This document shows, in pieces, positions 23,991 through 31,761 of a DNA stretch of 64,000 nt. Under the pieces are notes generated by a model. The model saw only the letters and a program-made list of their open reading frames with translations, did no database searches and had not been told where the DNA came from. A program made the position numbers and the translations under genes. The stretch covers positions 124,001 through 188,000 of the forward strand of contig NZ_JAVJSC010000009.1 of assembly GCF_040219635.1 (NCBI RefSeq), in the 5' to 3' direction. Position 1 is the first letter of the stretch; the number at the start of each line of letters is the position of its first letter. This DNA is from Pyruvatibacter sp. (GTDB taxonomy: Bacteria; Pseudomonadota; Alphaproteobacteria; CGMCC-115125).

Positions 23991-26135
23991 ATGTCCGGTT
24001 CCTTACCGCAAACGACAGCAAACGCCGTTGCCGAGGATTTCAGCCGCGCCATTGAAAGCCATCAAAAAGGCAAGCTGGACCGGGCCAAACGCGGCTACAA
24101 ACGGGTGCTGAAAAAAGCTCCCGACCACGCCTCGGCCATTCACATGCTCGGCGTACTTGATTTGCAGCGCGGCAACCCGCGCGCCGCAAGTGAGCTTATT
24201 GAAAAATCCGTTGCCCTTAATCCCACCATGGCCGCGGCGCATTACAATCTGGCCCGCTGTTACAAGGCACTGAATGAGTTTGAGGCTGCTGCCCGAAGTG
24301 TTGAGCAGTGCCTGACCATCACGCCGGATGACCTGGACGCACTCATTCTTTATGGCAACACGCTTACCGAGCTTGATCGCAAGGAGGAGTCTGTCGCGGC
24401 GTTTTCCAGCGCCCTGAAAATTGATCCGGCCCTGGACCCGGTGCGCGCTGAACGCCTAAGCCTCAATCTGGCACTGGGCAACGAAAACGCCATTGTGGCC
24501 GATCTGGAATATCTCGCGGCCAACGCGAAAGAACCCGCACTCATGCTGCGTGAAGTCGCCAAGCGACGTGTGGACCAGAACAGCAGACCCGATGCCCTGC
24601 GCGTGCTCAAAAAAGCACTGGATGTTGACCCCACTGACAGGCTCACACGCTCCTCTTACGCCGGCATCCTTATTGATCTGGAACGCAACGGCGAAGCCCT
24701 GCCCCTCGTGCAGGGTCTGCTTGATGAATACCCTGACGACCTCATGGCACGGCTCAAGATGGGGTTTTTGCTGGCCAACATGAAACGCTTCAAGGACGCC
24801 CTGCCGATCCTTGAGCATGTCTATGCGCACCGGCCCAACGACGAGGCCTTGCTGTTGAAGCTGGCCTTCACGTACCAAACCCTTGAACGGTTTGACGACG
24901 CGATTGCGCATTATGAAAAGCTGAAAATACTCGCCCCCACCGAAGCCCGCACCTGGGCCAACCTTGTTGGCCTGTACATCGGCATCGAGGAGTATGAGAA
25001 GGCGATTGAGGAAGGCATGGAGGCGCTGCGCATCAATCCCGATGTTGAGCAGAGCTACCTCAACATGGCCGTGCTGTTTCAGCGTTTTGGCGACTTTGAC
25101 CGCGCGGCCGACCTCTACCGCCGCGCCCTGGAAATCAACCCGGACTACTCAACCGCAGGCTCAAACCTTTCCCACTTGCTGCTGGCTCATGGTCACATCG
25201 AAGATGGCTGGGATCTGTATGCGCATGGGTTTAACGCAGGCCTGCGCACGCCACTGCGCCAGTTCAACACCGGCCACTGGCAGGGCGAAGACATTTCCGA
25301 CCGTTCGATCCTGGTCTGGAAGGAACAGGGCATCGGCGATGATCTGCGCTTTATGTCCTGCATCCCTGACCTGATCGCCCGCGCCGGACAAGTCATCATC
25401 GAAACAGACAAACGTCTTGTTTCGCTCTATCAGCGCTCGTTTCCAGAGGCGATCGTGCGCGAAGAGCGCACCAAGCCGTCGCTGGTTCCATACGGCCCGC
25501 CTGACTTCAGCACCACCACGCCCGCAGGCCAGCTCGCCACGCATTTCAGGCGGTCACTGGCAGATTTTCCCGCAGAAGATGGCTACCTGAAACCCGATCC
25601 GCAGCGCGTGGCCTATTGGCGCGAAAAAGTTGAGGCCGCTGGCGACGGCATTCGTGTTGGTCTTGCCTGGCGCAGTATGCACCGCAACGTCACCCGCAAC
25701 CGCACCTATTCACAGCTTGAGGACTGGGCGCGGCTGATTGCAACGCCGGGCATCACCGCCATCAATCTGCAATACGATGACCCCAGCGATGAAGTGAAAG
25801 CCCTGGCCGAAAAAACCGGCCTCACGTTGCACGTCATGGAGGGCCTCAACCTCAAGGACGAACTGGACGAAGCAGCCGCACTTACCAAAGCCTGCGATCT
25901 TGTTATCAGCGCAGGCACGTCAGTGGCCGACATGGCGGCAGCGGTTGGCACCCCTGCCATCTTTTATGGCGAAGCCCACCACCCGATGCAGTTGGGCACC
26001 GACCATTTCCCCTGGTATCCGTCGGCCCGCTTTGTCGGCATTGAGGCAAAGCAGCCGATCAGCGAAATCGTCGATATCATCACCCGTGATGTGCAGGCTT
26101 TTGCCGAGCGTTACCGCACCGGCGAGTTCAGCTAG
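23991..26135 (+). CDS. FlmG-like TPR flagellin glycosyltransferase
   Basis: A 714-residue protein. The N-terminal 400 residues are TPR repeats (NPTMAAAHYNLARCYKALNEFEAAARSVEQCL and NPDYSTAGSNLSHLLLAHG are clear units). The C-terminal 300 residues have a GT-B, glycosyltransferase-9-like fold (VGLAWRS near 560; ACDLVISAGTSVADMAAAVGTPAIFYG near 640). This is the layout of Caulobacter FlmG, whose TPRs bind flagellin and whose catalytic part adds a nonulosonic acid. It lies directly upstream of two flagellins, and NulO genes lie in this window. ATG at 23991 with GAGG upstream; a TTG at 23985 is also open. Confidence 0.8.
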   Translation: MSGSLPQTTANAVAEDFSRAIESHQKGKLDRAKRGYKRVLKKAPDHASAIHMLGVLDLQRGNPRAASELIEKSVALNPTMAAAHYNLARCYKALNEFEAAARSVEQCLTITPDDLDALILYGNTLTELDRKEESVAAFSSALKIDPALDPVRAERLSLNLALGNENAIVADLEYLAANAKEPALMLREVAKRRVDQNSRPDALRVLKKALDVDPTDRLTRSSYAGILIDLERNGEALPLVQGLLDEYPDDLMARLKMGFLLANMKRFKDALPILEHVYAHRPNDEALLLKLAFTYQTLERFDDAIAHYEKLKILAPTEARTWANLVGLYIGIEEYEKAIEEGMEALRINPDVEQSYLNMAVLFQRFGDFDRAADLYRRALEINPDYSTAGSNLSHLLLAHGHIEDGWDLYAHGFNAGLRTPLRQFNTGHWQGEDISDRSILVWKEQGIGDDLRFMSCIPDLIARAGQVIIETDKRLVSLYQRSFPEAIVREERTKPSLVPYGPPDFSTTTPAGQLATHFRRSLADFPAEDGYLKPDPQRVAYWREKVEAAGDGIRVGLAWRSMHRNVTRNRTYSQLEDWARLIATPGITAINLQYDDPSDEVKALAEKTGLTLHVMEGLNLKDELDEAAALTKACDLVISAGTSVADMAAAVGTPAIFYGEAHHPMQLGTDHFPWYPSARFVGIEAKQPISEIVDIITRDVQAFAERYRTGEFS

Positions 26136-26206
26136 ACACCCCCCCCGAACGCCCCCGCGCTGCCGGCACAAACAGGTGTCAGTCAAGCGTGGCCAGCGCG
26201 GCCGAC

Positions 26207-26258
26207 TGCCCGGCATTTTGTGCCGCATGGCGGCAAACTCTACCGTGCCGGTTGCCGC
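26207..26258. promoter_or_regulatory. CCGGCA-type enhancer-like motifs upstream of flagellin 1
   Basis: Cluster of CCCGGCATTTTGTGCCG, GGCGGCAAAC and GTGCCGGTTGCCG stretches 40-90 bp upstream of the sigma-54 promoter; a further CCGGCACAAAC lies at about 26162. The pattern matches the flgF, flgI and flgE promoter regions. Confidence 0.45.
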
Positions 26259-26279
26259 TCAGAACACATAACATATTGA

Positions 26280-26314
26280 TTTTATTGATATTTTGAAGTG
26301 GCACGGCTCGTGCT
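26280..26314 (+). promoter_or_regulatory. Sigma-54 promoter of flagellin 1
   Basis: TGGCACGGCTCGTGCT at 26299-26314 has GG and GC ten bases apart. TTTTATTGATATTT at 26280-26293 is identical in sequence and spacing to the block before the flgF promoter. The predicted leader is about 190 bases. Confidence 0.72.
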
Positions 26315-26380
26315 CTTTAAGGGCCAAGTGCTGGTCAACGCAAACCAGCCACCTCCCCCATCGGGATCGGCCAAATGGCC

Positions 26381-26470
26381 AGTGTCCCAAAACGATGGAC
26401 ACTAGGTGGCGATGTTTACGGGCGATTAAGCATTAACGCGCAGTATCCGGCGTAACGAATTGGGACACTT
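26381..26470 (+). promoter_or_regulatory. Competing inverted repeats in the flagellin 1 leader
   Basis: AGTGTCCCA (26381-26389) can pair with GGACACT (26397-26403, 7 bp, short loop) or with TGGGACACT (26461-26469, 9 bp). The pairings exclude each other, so the leader RNA could have two states. FlbT, encoded nearby, is known in Caulobacter to act on a flagellin leader; a link here is inferred. Confidence 0.45.
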
Positions 26471-26517
26471 GCCTCATCGTGAGGGCGCCGGTGTTTGGTC
26501 CTAGGAGGACACGAGAT

Positions 26518-27657
26518 ATGGGTGATGTAGTACTTTCAGCGGGTATCCGCGCCAACCTTCTGAGCATTCAGAACACGGCAAAGCTTCTGGATCAGACGCA
26601 AAACCGACTGGCCACGGGCCTGAAGGTGAACAGTGCCATTGACGACCCGACCGCATTCTTTACGGCGCAGGGCCTCAATAACCGCGCACGCGATCTTGAA
26701 TCCCTGCTCACATCTATGGATCAGGCGATCCAGACACTGGATGCAGCCGACCAGGGCATCAAATCAGTCATCAAGCTGATCGAGAATGCCAAGGCAACGG
26801 CAAACCAGGCGCTTGAGACAAAGGTCAAGGCGTCGTCTGCAACCAGCTCCAACGGCACGGCCTATGTTGCAACGACGGCCGTCAGCAACATCACCGGCCT
26901 TGATGCGGGTGACATCTTCACTATTCAGGTCGGCACCGCAGCAGCAGTTGCTGTCACGGTTGGCGCCAGCACATCACATGTGTCTGCGCTGATTGCCAGC
27001 ATCAGCGCCCTTGCGGGCGTCACCGCCTCACTGACATCTGATGGCAAAATCAAGATTGAAGGTGATACCGGCGAAGACCTGACGATCACAGACACAACAG
27101 GCTCTGCGGCCAACACTTTGGGTGTCGCCGGCACAGCCACCAACGGCACCAACCGCCGTTCTTTCGAGTCAGACTTCAACGGTCTGCGTACGCAGATGGA
27201 CCAGTTGGTTGCAGATGCCTCCTACAAGGGCGTCAATCTGCTTCAGGCCGACAACGACCTGACTGTTTTCTTCAACGAAGGACAGACATCAAGTCTGACA
27301 ATCAACTCGAAGCTGCTTGATACATCGGCGGCCGGCATCAACATCTCTGAGATTGTCGCCAAGGCCTGGGCAACCGATGGCAGCATCTCTGATGCCATCG
27401 ACCAGCTCGATCAGGCAATCAACACGCTTCGGCAGCAGTCCTCCACGTTCGGCGGCAATCTGTCAGTGGTTGAGACCCGGTCTGACTTTACCGGCAACAT
27501 GATCAACACCCTTACATCAGGTGCCGCCAATCTGACCATCGCCGACACCAACCAGGAAGGTGCAAACCTTCTGGCCCTGCAAACCCGGCAGTCACTGGGC
27601 ACAACCGCCCTGTCGCTGGCCGCCCAGGCCGACCAGAACGTGCTGCAGCTCTTCTAG
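26518..27657 (+). CDS. Flagellin 1
   Basis: A 379-residue flagellin. It has an N-terminal D0/D1 coiled region (RLATGLKVNSAIDDPTAFF), a central flagellin hook-IN type insert (GLDAGDIFTIQVGTAAAVAVTV) and a C-terminal D0 (LLALQTRQSLGTTALSLAAQADQNVLQLF). I use the ATG at 26518 (MGDVVLSAG) with AGGAGG upstream; the frame is open from 26479. Ser/Thr-rich central surfaces could be glycosylated. It is similar to flagellin 2 but uses more GC-ending codons. Confidence 0.96.
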   Translation: MGDVVLSAGIRANLLSIQNTAKLLDQTQNRLATGLKVNSAIDDPTAFFTAQGLNNRARDLESLLTSMDQAIQTLDAADQGIKSVIKLIENAKATANQALETKVKASSATSSNGTAYVATTAVSNITGLDAGDIFTIQVGTAAAVAVTVGASTSHVSALIASISALAGVTASLTSDGKIKIEGDTGEDLTITDTTGSAANTLGVAGTATNGTNRRSFESDFNGLRTQMDQLVADASYKGVNLLQADNDLTVFFNEGQTSSLTINSKLLDTSAAGINISEIVAKAWATDGSISDAIDQLDQAINTLRQQSSTFGGNLSVVETRSDFTGNMINTLTSGAANLTIADTNQEGANLLALQTRQSLGTTALSLAAQADQNVLQLF

Positions 27658-27682
27658 AATACACACGCGAACAAAAAAAATC

Positions 27683-27716
27683 GGGGCGGATGCAAAAAAA
27701 GCATTCGCCCCTTTTT
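27683..27716 (+). terminator. Rho-independent terminator after flagellin 1
   Basis: An 11-bp stem with one G-U type mismatch (27683-27693 with 27701-27711, loop of seven A) followed by TTTTT. It separates the two flagellin units. Confidence 0.88.
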
Positions 27717-27883
27717 GTTGCCTCACCTGGCTCTTCGTGGTGAACAAAACCTTATGCACGCCAAATATTGTTCCGTGTACTGCCACGGTAACCCACCCTT
27801 AAGACCTTTCCGCCAGATTGTTTTCCGACGCCTCAGAAAGAGGGTCTGTTTAGTTCAGTATTTCCTAGGAAAGGAATAGCCAC

Positions 27884-29017
27884 ATGGCTGACGTCGTTCT
27901 CTCGAGTGCACTGCGCTCCAACCTTACCTCTCTCCAGAACACAGCTTCGCTTCTGTCACAGACCCAGGAACGTCTTTCGACGGGCCTGAAAGTGAACAGC
28001 GCGATTGACAACCCGACTGCTTTCTTCACAGCCGCTGGCCTCAACAACCGTGCCAATGACCTTGCTGCTCTGTCTGACAACATTGGTCAGGCTGTGGATA
28101 CGCTGAAAGCTGCCGACGATGGTATCAAGGCGATCACGACCCTCGTGGAAAACCTGAAGTCAACGGCCAGCACGGCCCTGACAACCAAAGTCACTGCCTC
28201 CAGCATCACGAGCTCAGGCTCCGTTACCGGTACTGCCAACGTCAGCCAGACGGCTGGTGTTGACGCTGGTGACATCTTCACTGTTCAGGTTGGCACGGCT
28301 ACAGCTCTCACTGTTACTGTTGGTGCAAGCACCACGGCAGTATCCGCGATTGTTGCCGCTGTTAACGGCCTGTCCGGCGTAACGGCTTCCATCACGTCGG
28401 AAGGCAAGCTGAAGGTCGAAGGCACGAATGGTAAGGACCTTACCATTACTGACACAACCGGCTCGACGGCTGCTACGCTCGGTGTTGCAGGTACGGCTAC
28501 CAACGGTGTGAACCGTGACTCGGCTGTGGCTGACTTCAACACGCTGCGCACACAGATCGACCAGTTGGCTGCTGACTCGTCGTTCAAGGGCGTGAACCTG
28601 CTTCAGGCCGGTAACGACCTGACGGTGAACTTCAACGAAGACCAGTCTTCCAACCTGACAATTGCGTCCCGGCTTCTGGACACATCTTCAGGCGGTCTGA
28701 ACATCTCTGCAGCTACGGAAGCTGACTTTGGCACCGACAGCAACATTGAGGCGTCTTTGGCCTCTCTGGACGCCGCCGTGTCAACGCTGCGTCAGCAGTC
28801 TGCCAGCTTTGGTAACAACCTCTCCATCGTGGAAAACCGTCAGGACTTCACGAAGAACCTGATCAACACGCTGGAAACAGGCGCCGGCAAGCTCACGCTC
28901 GCTGACACCAACGTTGAAGGTGCAAACCTGCTTGCTCTGCAGACCCGTCAGTCACTGGGTACCACGACCCTGTCTCTGGCTTCACAGTCCGACCAGAACG
29001 TGCTGCGTCTGTTCTAA
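27884..29017 (+). CDS. Flagellin 2
   Basis: A 377-residue flagellin, a close paralogue of flagellin 1 with the same domain order: N-terminal D0/D1, hook-IN insert near residues 125-195, C-terminal D0 ending QSDQNVLRLF. Its codons favour GCT/GGT-type choices more than the neighbours do, as in very highly expressed genes. AGGAAAGGA lies before the ATG. No sigma-54 promoter with ten-base spacing was found in its 226-bp upstream gap, so its promoter is unresolved. Confidence 0.96.
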   Translation: MADVVLSSALRSNLTSLQNTASLLSQTQERLSTGLKVNSAIDNPTAFFTAAGLNNRANDLAALSDNIGQAVDTLKAADDGIKAITTLVENLKSTASTALTTKVTASSITSSGSVTGTANVSQTAGVDAGDIFTVQVGTATALTVTVGASTTAVSAIVAAVNGLSGVTASITSEGKLKVEGTNGKDLTITDTTGSTAATLGVAGTATNGVNRDSAVADFNTLRTQIDQLAADSSFKGVNLLQAGNDLTVNFNEDQSSNLTIASRLLDTSSGGLNISAATEADFGTDSNIEASLASLDAAVSTLRQQSASFGNNLSIVENRQDFTKNLINTLETGAGKLTLADTNVEGANLLALQTRQSLGTTTLSLASQSDQNVLRLF

Positions 29018-29077
29018 TCAGACCTGGCCCAGGGCCAAGCCACGAAGGCGACGCCATCTGGTTACACATACGGAAAA

Positions 29078-29105
29078 CGGCGGTGCAGAAAGCACCGCCG
29101 TTTTT
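29078..29105 (+). terminator. Rho-independent terminator 1 after flagellin 2
   Basis: A perfect 9-bp GC-rich stem (29078-29086 with 29092-29100, loop AGAAA) followed by TTTTT. Confidence 0.9.
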
Positions 29106-29127
29106 CTGTGTGTTGACGTCTCCGTCA

Positions 29128-29154
29128 GGTGGTGCAGAACGCACCGCCGTTTTT
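29128..29154 (+). terminator. Rho-independent terminator 2 after flagellin 2
   Basis: An 8-bp stem with one G-U pair (29128-29135 with 29141-29148, loop AGAAC), then G and TTTTT. It is a near copy of the hairpin 50 bases upstream (shared GTGCAGAA.GCACCGCCGTTTTTCT), so probably a local duplication. Confidence 0.8.
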
Positions 29155-29242
29155 CTTTGTGCCAGCCCCTGCCCGCGTTCCCCCCTATACTGTGACATAC
29201 GAATCACACGGCAGGCTGATGCCGCTATGGGAGGTCGAGACA

Positions 29243-29647
29243 ATGGCGCTGAAAATCGAACTCAAGCCCGGCGAGCGGTTTATTCTGGGCAACGCTGTCA
29301 TCACCAACGACGATCAGCGCACACGGCTGTTTGTGGAAGGTGCCGCCCCGATCCTGCGCGAAAAAGACATCATGCGCCCCGAAGACGCCGACACCCCGTG
29401 CAAAAGGCTCTACCTGGCGGTTCAGCTCATGTATTTGAGCAACAACCCCTCCGAACAGCACAGCGTCTATTTTCAGCTCACCAACGAGATTATTGGCGCG
29501 GCACCCAGCACGCTTGAGTACATCGAGCGGATGAACAATCAAATCTTAACCGGCGCGTTCTATAAAGCTCTCAAGGAAGCAAAGAAGCTCATCAAATATG
29601 AGCAGGAGCTGATGTCGAATGCACAATCCGGCGCAGGCGTACGGTAA
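29243..29647 (+). CDS. flbT: Flagellar biosynthesis repressor FlbT
   Basis: A 134-residue protein with the FlbT pattern (LKIELKPGERFILGNAVITN...PILREKDIM.PEDADTPCKRLYLAVQLMYL). FlbT destabilises or represses flagellin mRNA translation in Caulobacter and relatives. I use the ATG at 29243 with GGAGG eight bases upstream; the frame is open from 29129. It overlaps flaF by 29 bases. Confidence 0.95.
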   Translation: MALKIELKPGERFILGNAVITNDDQRTRLFVEGAAPILREKDIMRPEDADTPCKRLYLAVQLMYLSNNPSEQHSVYFQLTNEIIGAAPSTLEYIERMNNQILTGAFYKALKEAKKLIKYEQELMSNAQSGAGVR

Positions 29648-29987
29648 GACAGCAAAAGTTGTCGCCAACCCCCGTGAACACGAAGCCAATCTGCTCACCA
29701 AGGCTGCCCAGCAGCTTCAGGCAGCAAAAAACCCGTTTGATCCACGCAGCGACGCCTTGCGCAACGCCCTCATTTACAATCGCAAACTGTGGACGGTTTT
29801 TGCAGGCTCTGTGACAGGCGAAGACAACCCCCTGCCCGACCAGATCAAGCAGAACATCGCCAATCTGGGCATTTTCATTCTCAAGCACACTGTCAGCGTG
29901 CAGGCCAACCCCGCGCCTGAAAAACTCGATGTGCTGATAAACATCAACCGCGAGATTGCCGCCGGCCTCTATCAGAAGCCAGCCTAG
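29619..29987 (+). CDS. flaF: Flagellar biosynthesis regulator FlaF
   Basis: A 122-residue protein starting MHNPAQAYGKTAK with the FlaF core (LRNALIYNRKLWTVFAGSVTGEDNPLPDQIKQNIANLGIFILKHT). FlaF promotes flagellin synthesis and export, acting opposite to FlbT. It overlaps the flbT end by 29 bases, indicating coupling. It converges with flgL across two hairpins. Confidence 0.94.
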   Translation: MHNPAQAYGKTAKVVANPREHEANLLTKAAQQLQAAKNPFDPRSDALRNALIYNRKLWTVFAGSVTGEDNPLPDQIKQNIANLGIFILKHTVSVQANPAPEKLDVLININREIAAGLYQKPA

Positions 29988-30079
29988 GCACCGCTGACTG
30001 CGACCACCACCGCATCACGTGATCTTTCCCCGGTCTCATCGCACGACTTTGGTTTTGTAGCGCAGAACTGCAACCAGTT

Positions 30080-30134
30080 ACGCCCACACACCTGTCACCC
30101 CGGATCACGTCCGGGGTGACAGGTGTGTGGGCGT
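30080..30134. repeat. Perfect 25-bp inverted repeat between flaF and flgL
   Basis: Arms 30080-30104 and 30110-30134 are exact reverse complements around the loop TCACG. The element includes GTCACCCCGGA...TCCGGGGTGAC, a form common in extragenic palindromes. Without T tracts it is an atypical terminator, though it could end both convergent transcripts. Confidence 0.75.
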
Positions 30135-30160
30135 TGCCGCCTCCCTGCTCCCTCACGAAA

Positions 30161-30195
30161 AACACCATCCTCCAGTCATGCCGGAGGATGGTGTT
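30161..30195. terminator. Hairpin between flaF and flgL, likely two-way terminator
   Basis: A 13-bp perfect stem (30161-30173 with 30183-30195) with A-rich left and T-rich right flanks (GAAAAACACC... and ...GGTGTTTGTG). The arms contain CCATCCTCC/GGAGGATGG, also found in the palindrome pair at 7446-7584. Confidence 0.6.
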
Positions 30196-30232
30196 TGTGT
30201 TCCGTGAGCCGAAGAAGACGCTAAGCGTGATC

Positions 30233-31726
30233 CTAGAGGTAGTTTGTCAACGTCAGTCGCGAGACGATGGACGTCGCCTGGAAGCTCGCCTGCAACTGGT
30301 TTTGCAACTGCAAGATCATTGAGCCCACCTCGTTGGTATCCGAGTTCTCGGTTTCTGCCAGCAACTGCTGTGTTGCGTTGATCGTGCGCTCATGCCGGTC
30401 TTTGGTTCTCGCCAGGCTGCTTTCCTTGAGCCCAAGCTGCGTGCGCACATCCGCAAGTGACGTTGTGCCTTCAAACGCAAACGCACGGCTCAACCGGCTC
30501 GTTGCTTCAGTGTAGCCGCGCTGCGACAACGCATCCGCTTCGGGAAACTCAAGCGCCGCCAATACAGCCAGCGCCTTCACTGTGTCACGCACAGGCCCTT
30601 CGTCAGCCCGCGATGCATAGCCAATGGTGCGCCCGCCATCAATTTTTGCCAGCGCACTGTTGCGGATCGGCGTCGTGGTGCCGTCGCCCTTGTACCAGAA
30701 CACTGTGTCCGCCGTTGTCGCATCCCGCACGCCCGTTGCTGTGGCAAACGGCGGACCGTCCACACGCTGCGGCGGGTTCGACGGGTCGTACTCAAAAAAC
30801 TCAGTCGCAGCGCGCTGGGCCGACGCCGCCTTGAGCGATGTCTGCGCCAGAATTTCAACTTCCGCTGCAAGTGCCGTTTGAAAGTTCGCTGCCGTGGCAT
30901 TGGCATCCGCCCCCACCAGAAACTCGCCAGCTTTCGGCGTGCCGGTGGTGATTGCCCGCAGTTCAAGGGTTTCAGTGGTGCCATCAGGCAGATCAAACGA
31001 AACGTTCAGTGTCTGCCCATGCGCCGGCAAGGTGGCTGTAAAATCAACCGTCATCACCTGCGGCACACCGGCAATACCAACCGTCGTGCCGTTCATGTTG
31101 GTGTCGGCCGCGTTGAGCTTGAACCCGAACGGTGGCGCGTTGTCTTCAGTAACGGTCACAGACGCACCCGCCGGCACCGGAATGTTCAACCGCCCGCGAT
31201 TGTCCGCACCCAGATCAGCCTGCGCACGTTCGCTGACAATCTGCTTGAACCCGGCCAGGCCGATGTCACCATCCATCATGCGGGACGCTGGCTCAACGGG
31301 CTGGGTCTGCGTGGCCGCACCGCCAAACAGATGCCGCCCGCCAATATCCGTATTGAGCACCGCCAGCACTTCTTCAAGGCGCTCTGCCGCTGTGAACTGA
31401 AGCTGTGTCTGCTTGGTGTCGAGCGTTTCGTAGCCCGAAGTCAGCGACGCCGTGCGCATTTCAGCAGCAATATCGTCAATCCGTGACAAACCCATCTGGG
31501 TGGTAGTCAACCGAAGCTGCGTCTGGTCGATGGTGCGGATATAGCCGTCCATGGTGTTGAGTTCAGCACGCAGATTGAGCACCAGCGACGCGTCAACGCC
31601 CAGGCCCGCATGGGTGCGCGCCTTCTTGCCGGTAGCAAGCTGCGTCTGCAGATCCGTCAACTGGAGCTGCATGGTCTTGATCTGATCGCGCGTTGTCAGC
31701 GACTGGAGGAGTGAGGGAACCTGCAT
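30233..31726 (-). CDS. flgL: Flagellar hook-associated protein 3 (FlgL)
   Basis: A 497-residue hook-filament junction protein. The N-terminus (LQSLTTRDQIKTMQLQLTDLQTQLATGKK) and C-terminus (INATQQLLAETENSDTNEVGSMILQLQNQLQASFQATS) are flagellin-like coiled regions, and a long middle domain replaces the flagellin centre. It is last of the flgE-flgK-flgL run, 35 bp after flgK. Confidence 0.93.
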   Translation of the reverse strand: MQVPSLLQSLTTRDQIKTMQLQLTDLQTQLATGKKARTHAGLGVDASLVLNLRAELNTMDGYIRTIDQTQLRLTTTQMGLSRIDDIAAEMRTASLTSGYETLDTKQTQLQFTAAERLEEVLAVLNTDIGGRHLFGGAATQTQPVEPASRMMDGDIGLAGFKQIVSERAQADLGADNRGRLNIPVPAGASVTVTEDNAPPFGFKLNAADTNMNGTTVGIAGVPQVMTVDFTATLPAHGQTLNVSFDLPDGTTETLELRAITTGTPKAGEFLVGADANATAANFQTALAAEVEILAQTSLKAASAQRAATEFFEYDPSNPPQRVDGPPFATATGVRDATTADTVFWYKGDGTTTPIRNSALAKIDGGRTIGYASRADEGPVRDTVKALAVLAALEFPEADALSQRGYTEATSRLSRAFAFEGTTSLADVRTQLGLKESSLARTKDRHERTINATQQLLAETENSDTNEVGSMILQLQNQLQASFQATSIVSRLTLTNYL

Positions 31727-31761
31727 GGCCTGATCCTGATTATCCTGTGAACGCCCGCCGC

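Larger units (their letters stand above)
26136..26517. other. Flagellin 1 control region and long 5' leader
   Basis: 382 bp without a gene. It holds several CCGGCA-type motifs (26160-26258), a sigma-54 promoter (26299-26314), and a leader of about 190 bases with competing inverted repeats (26381-26470). An AGGAGG ribosome-binding site lies near 26503. Confidence 0.75.
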
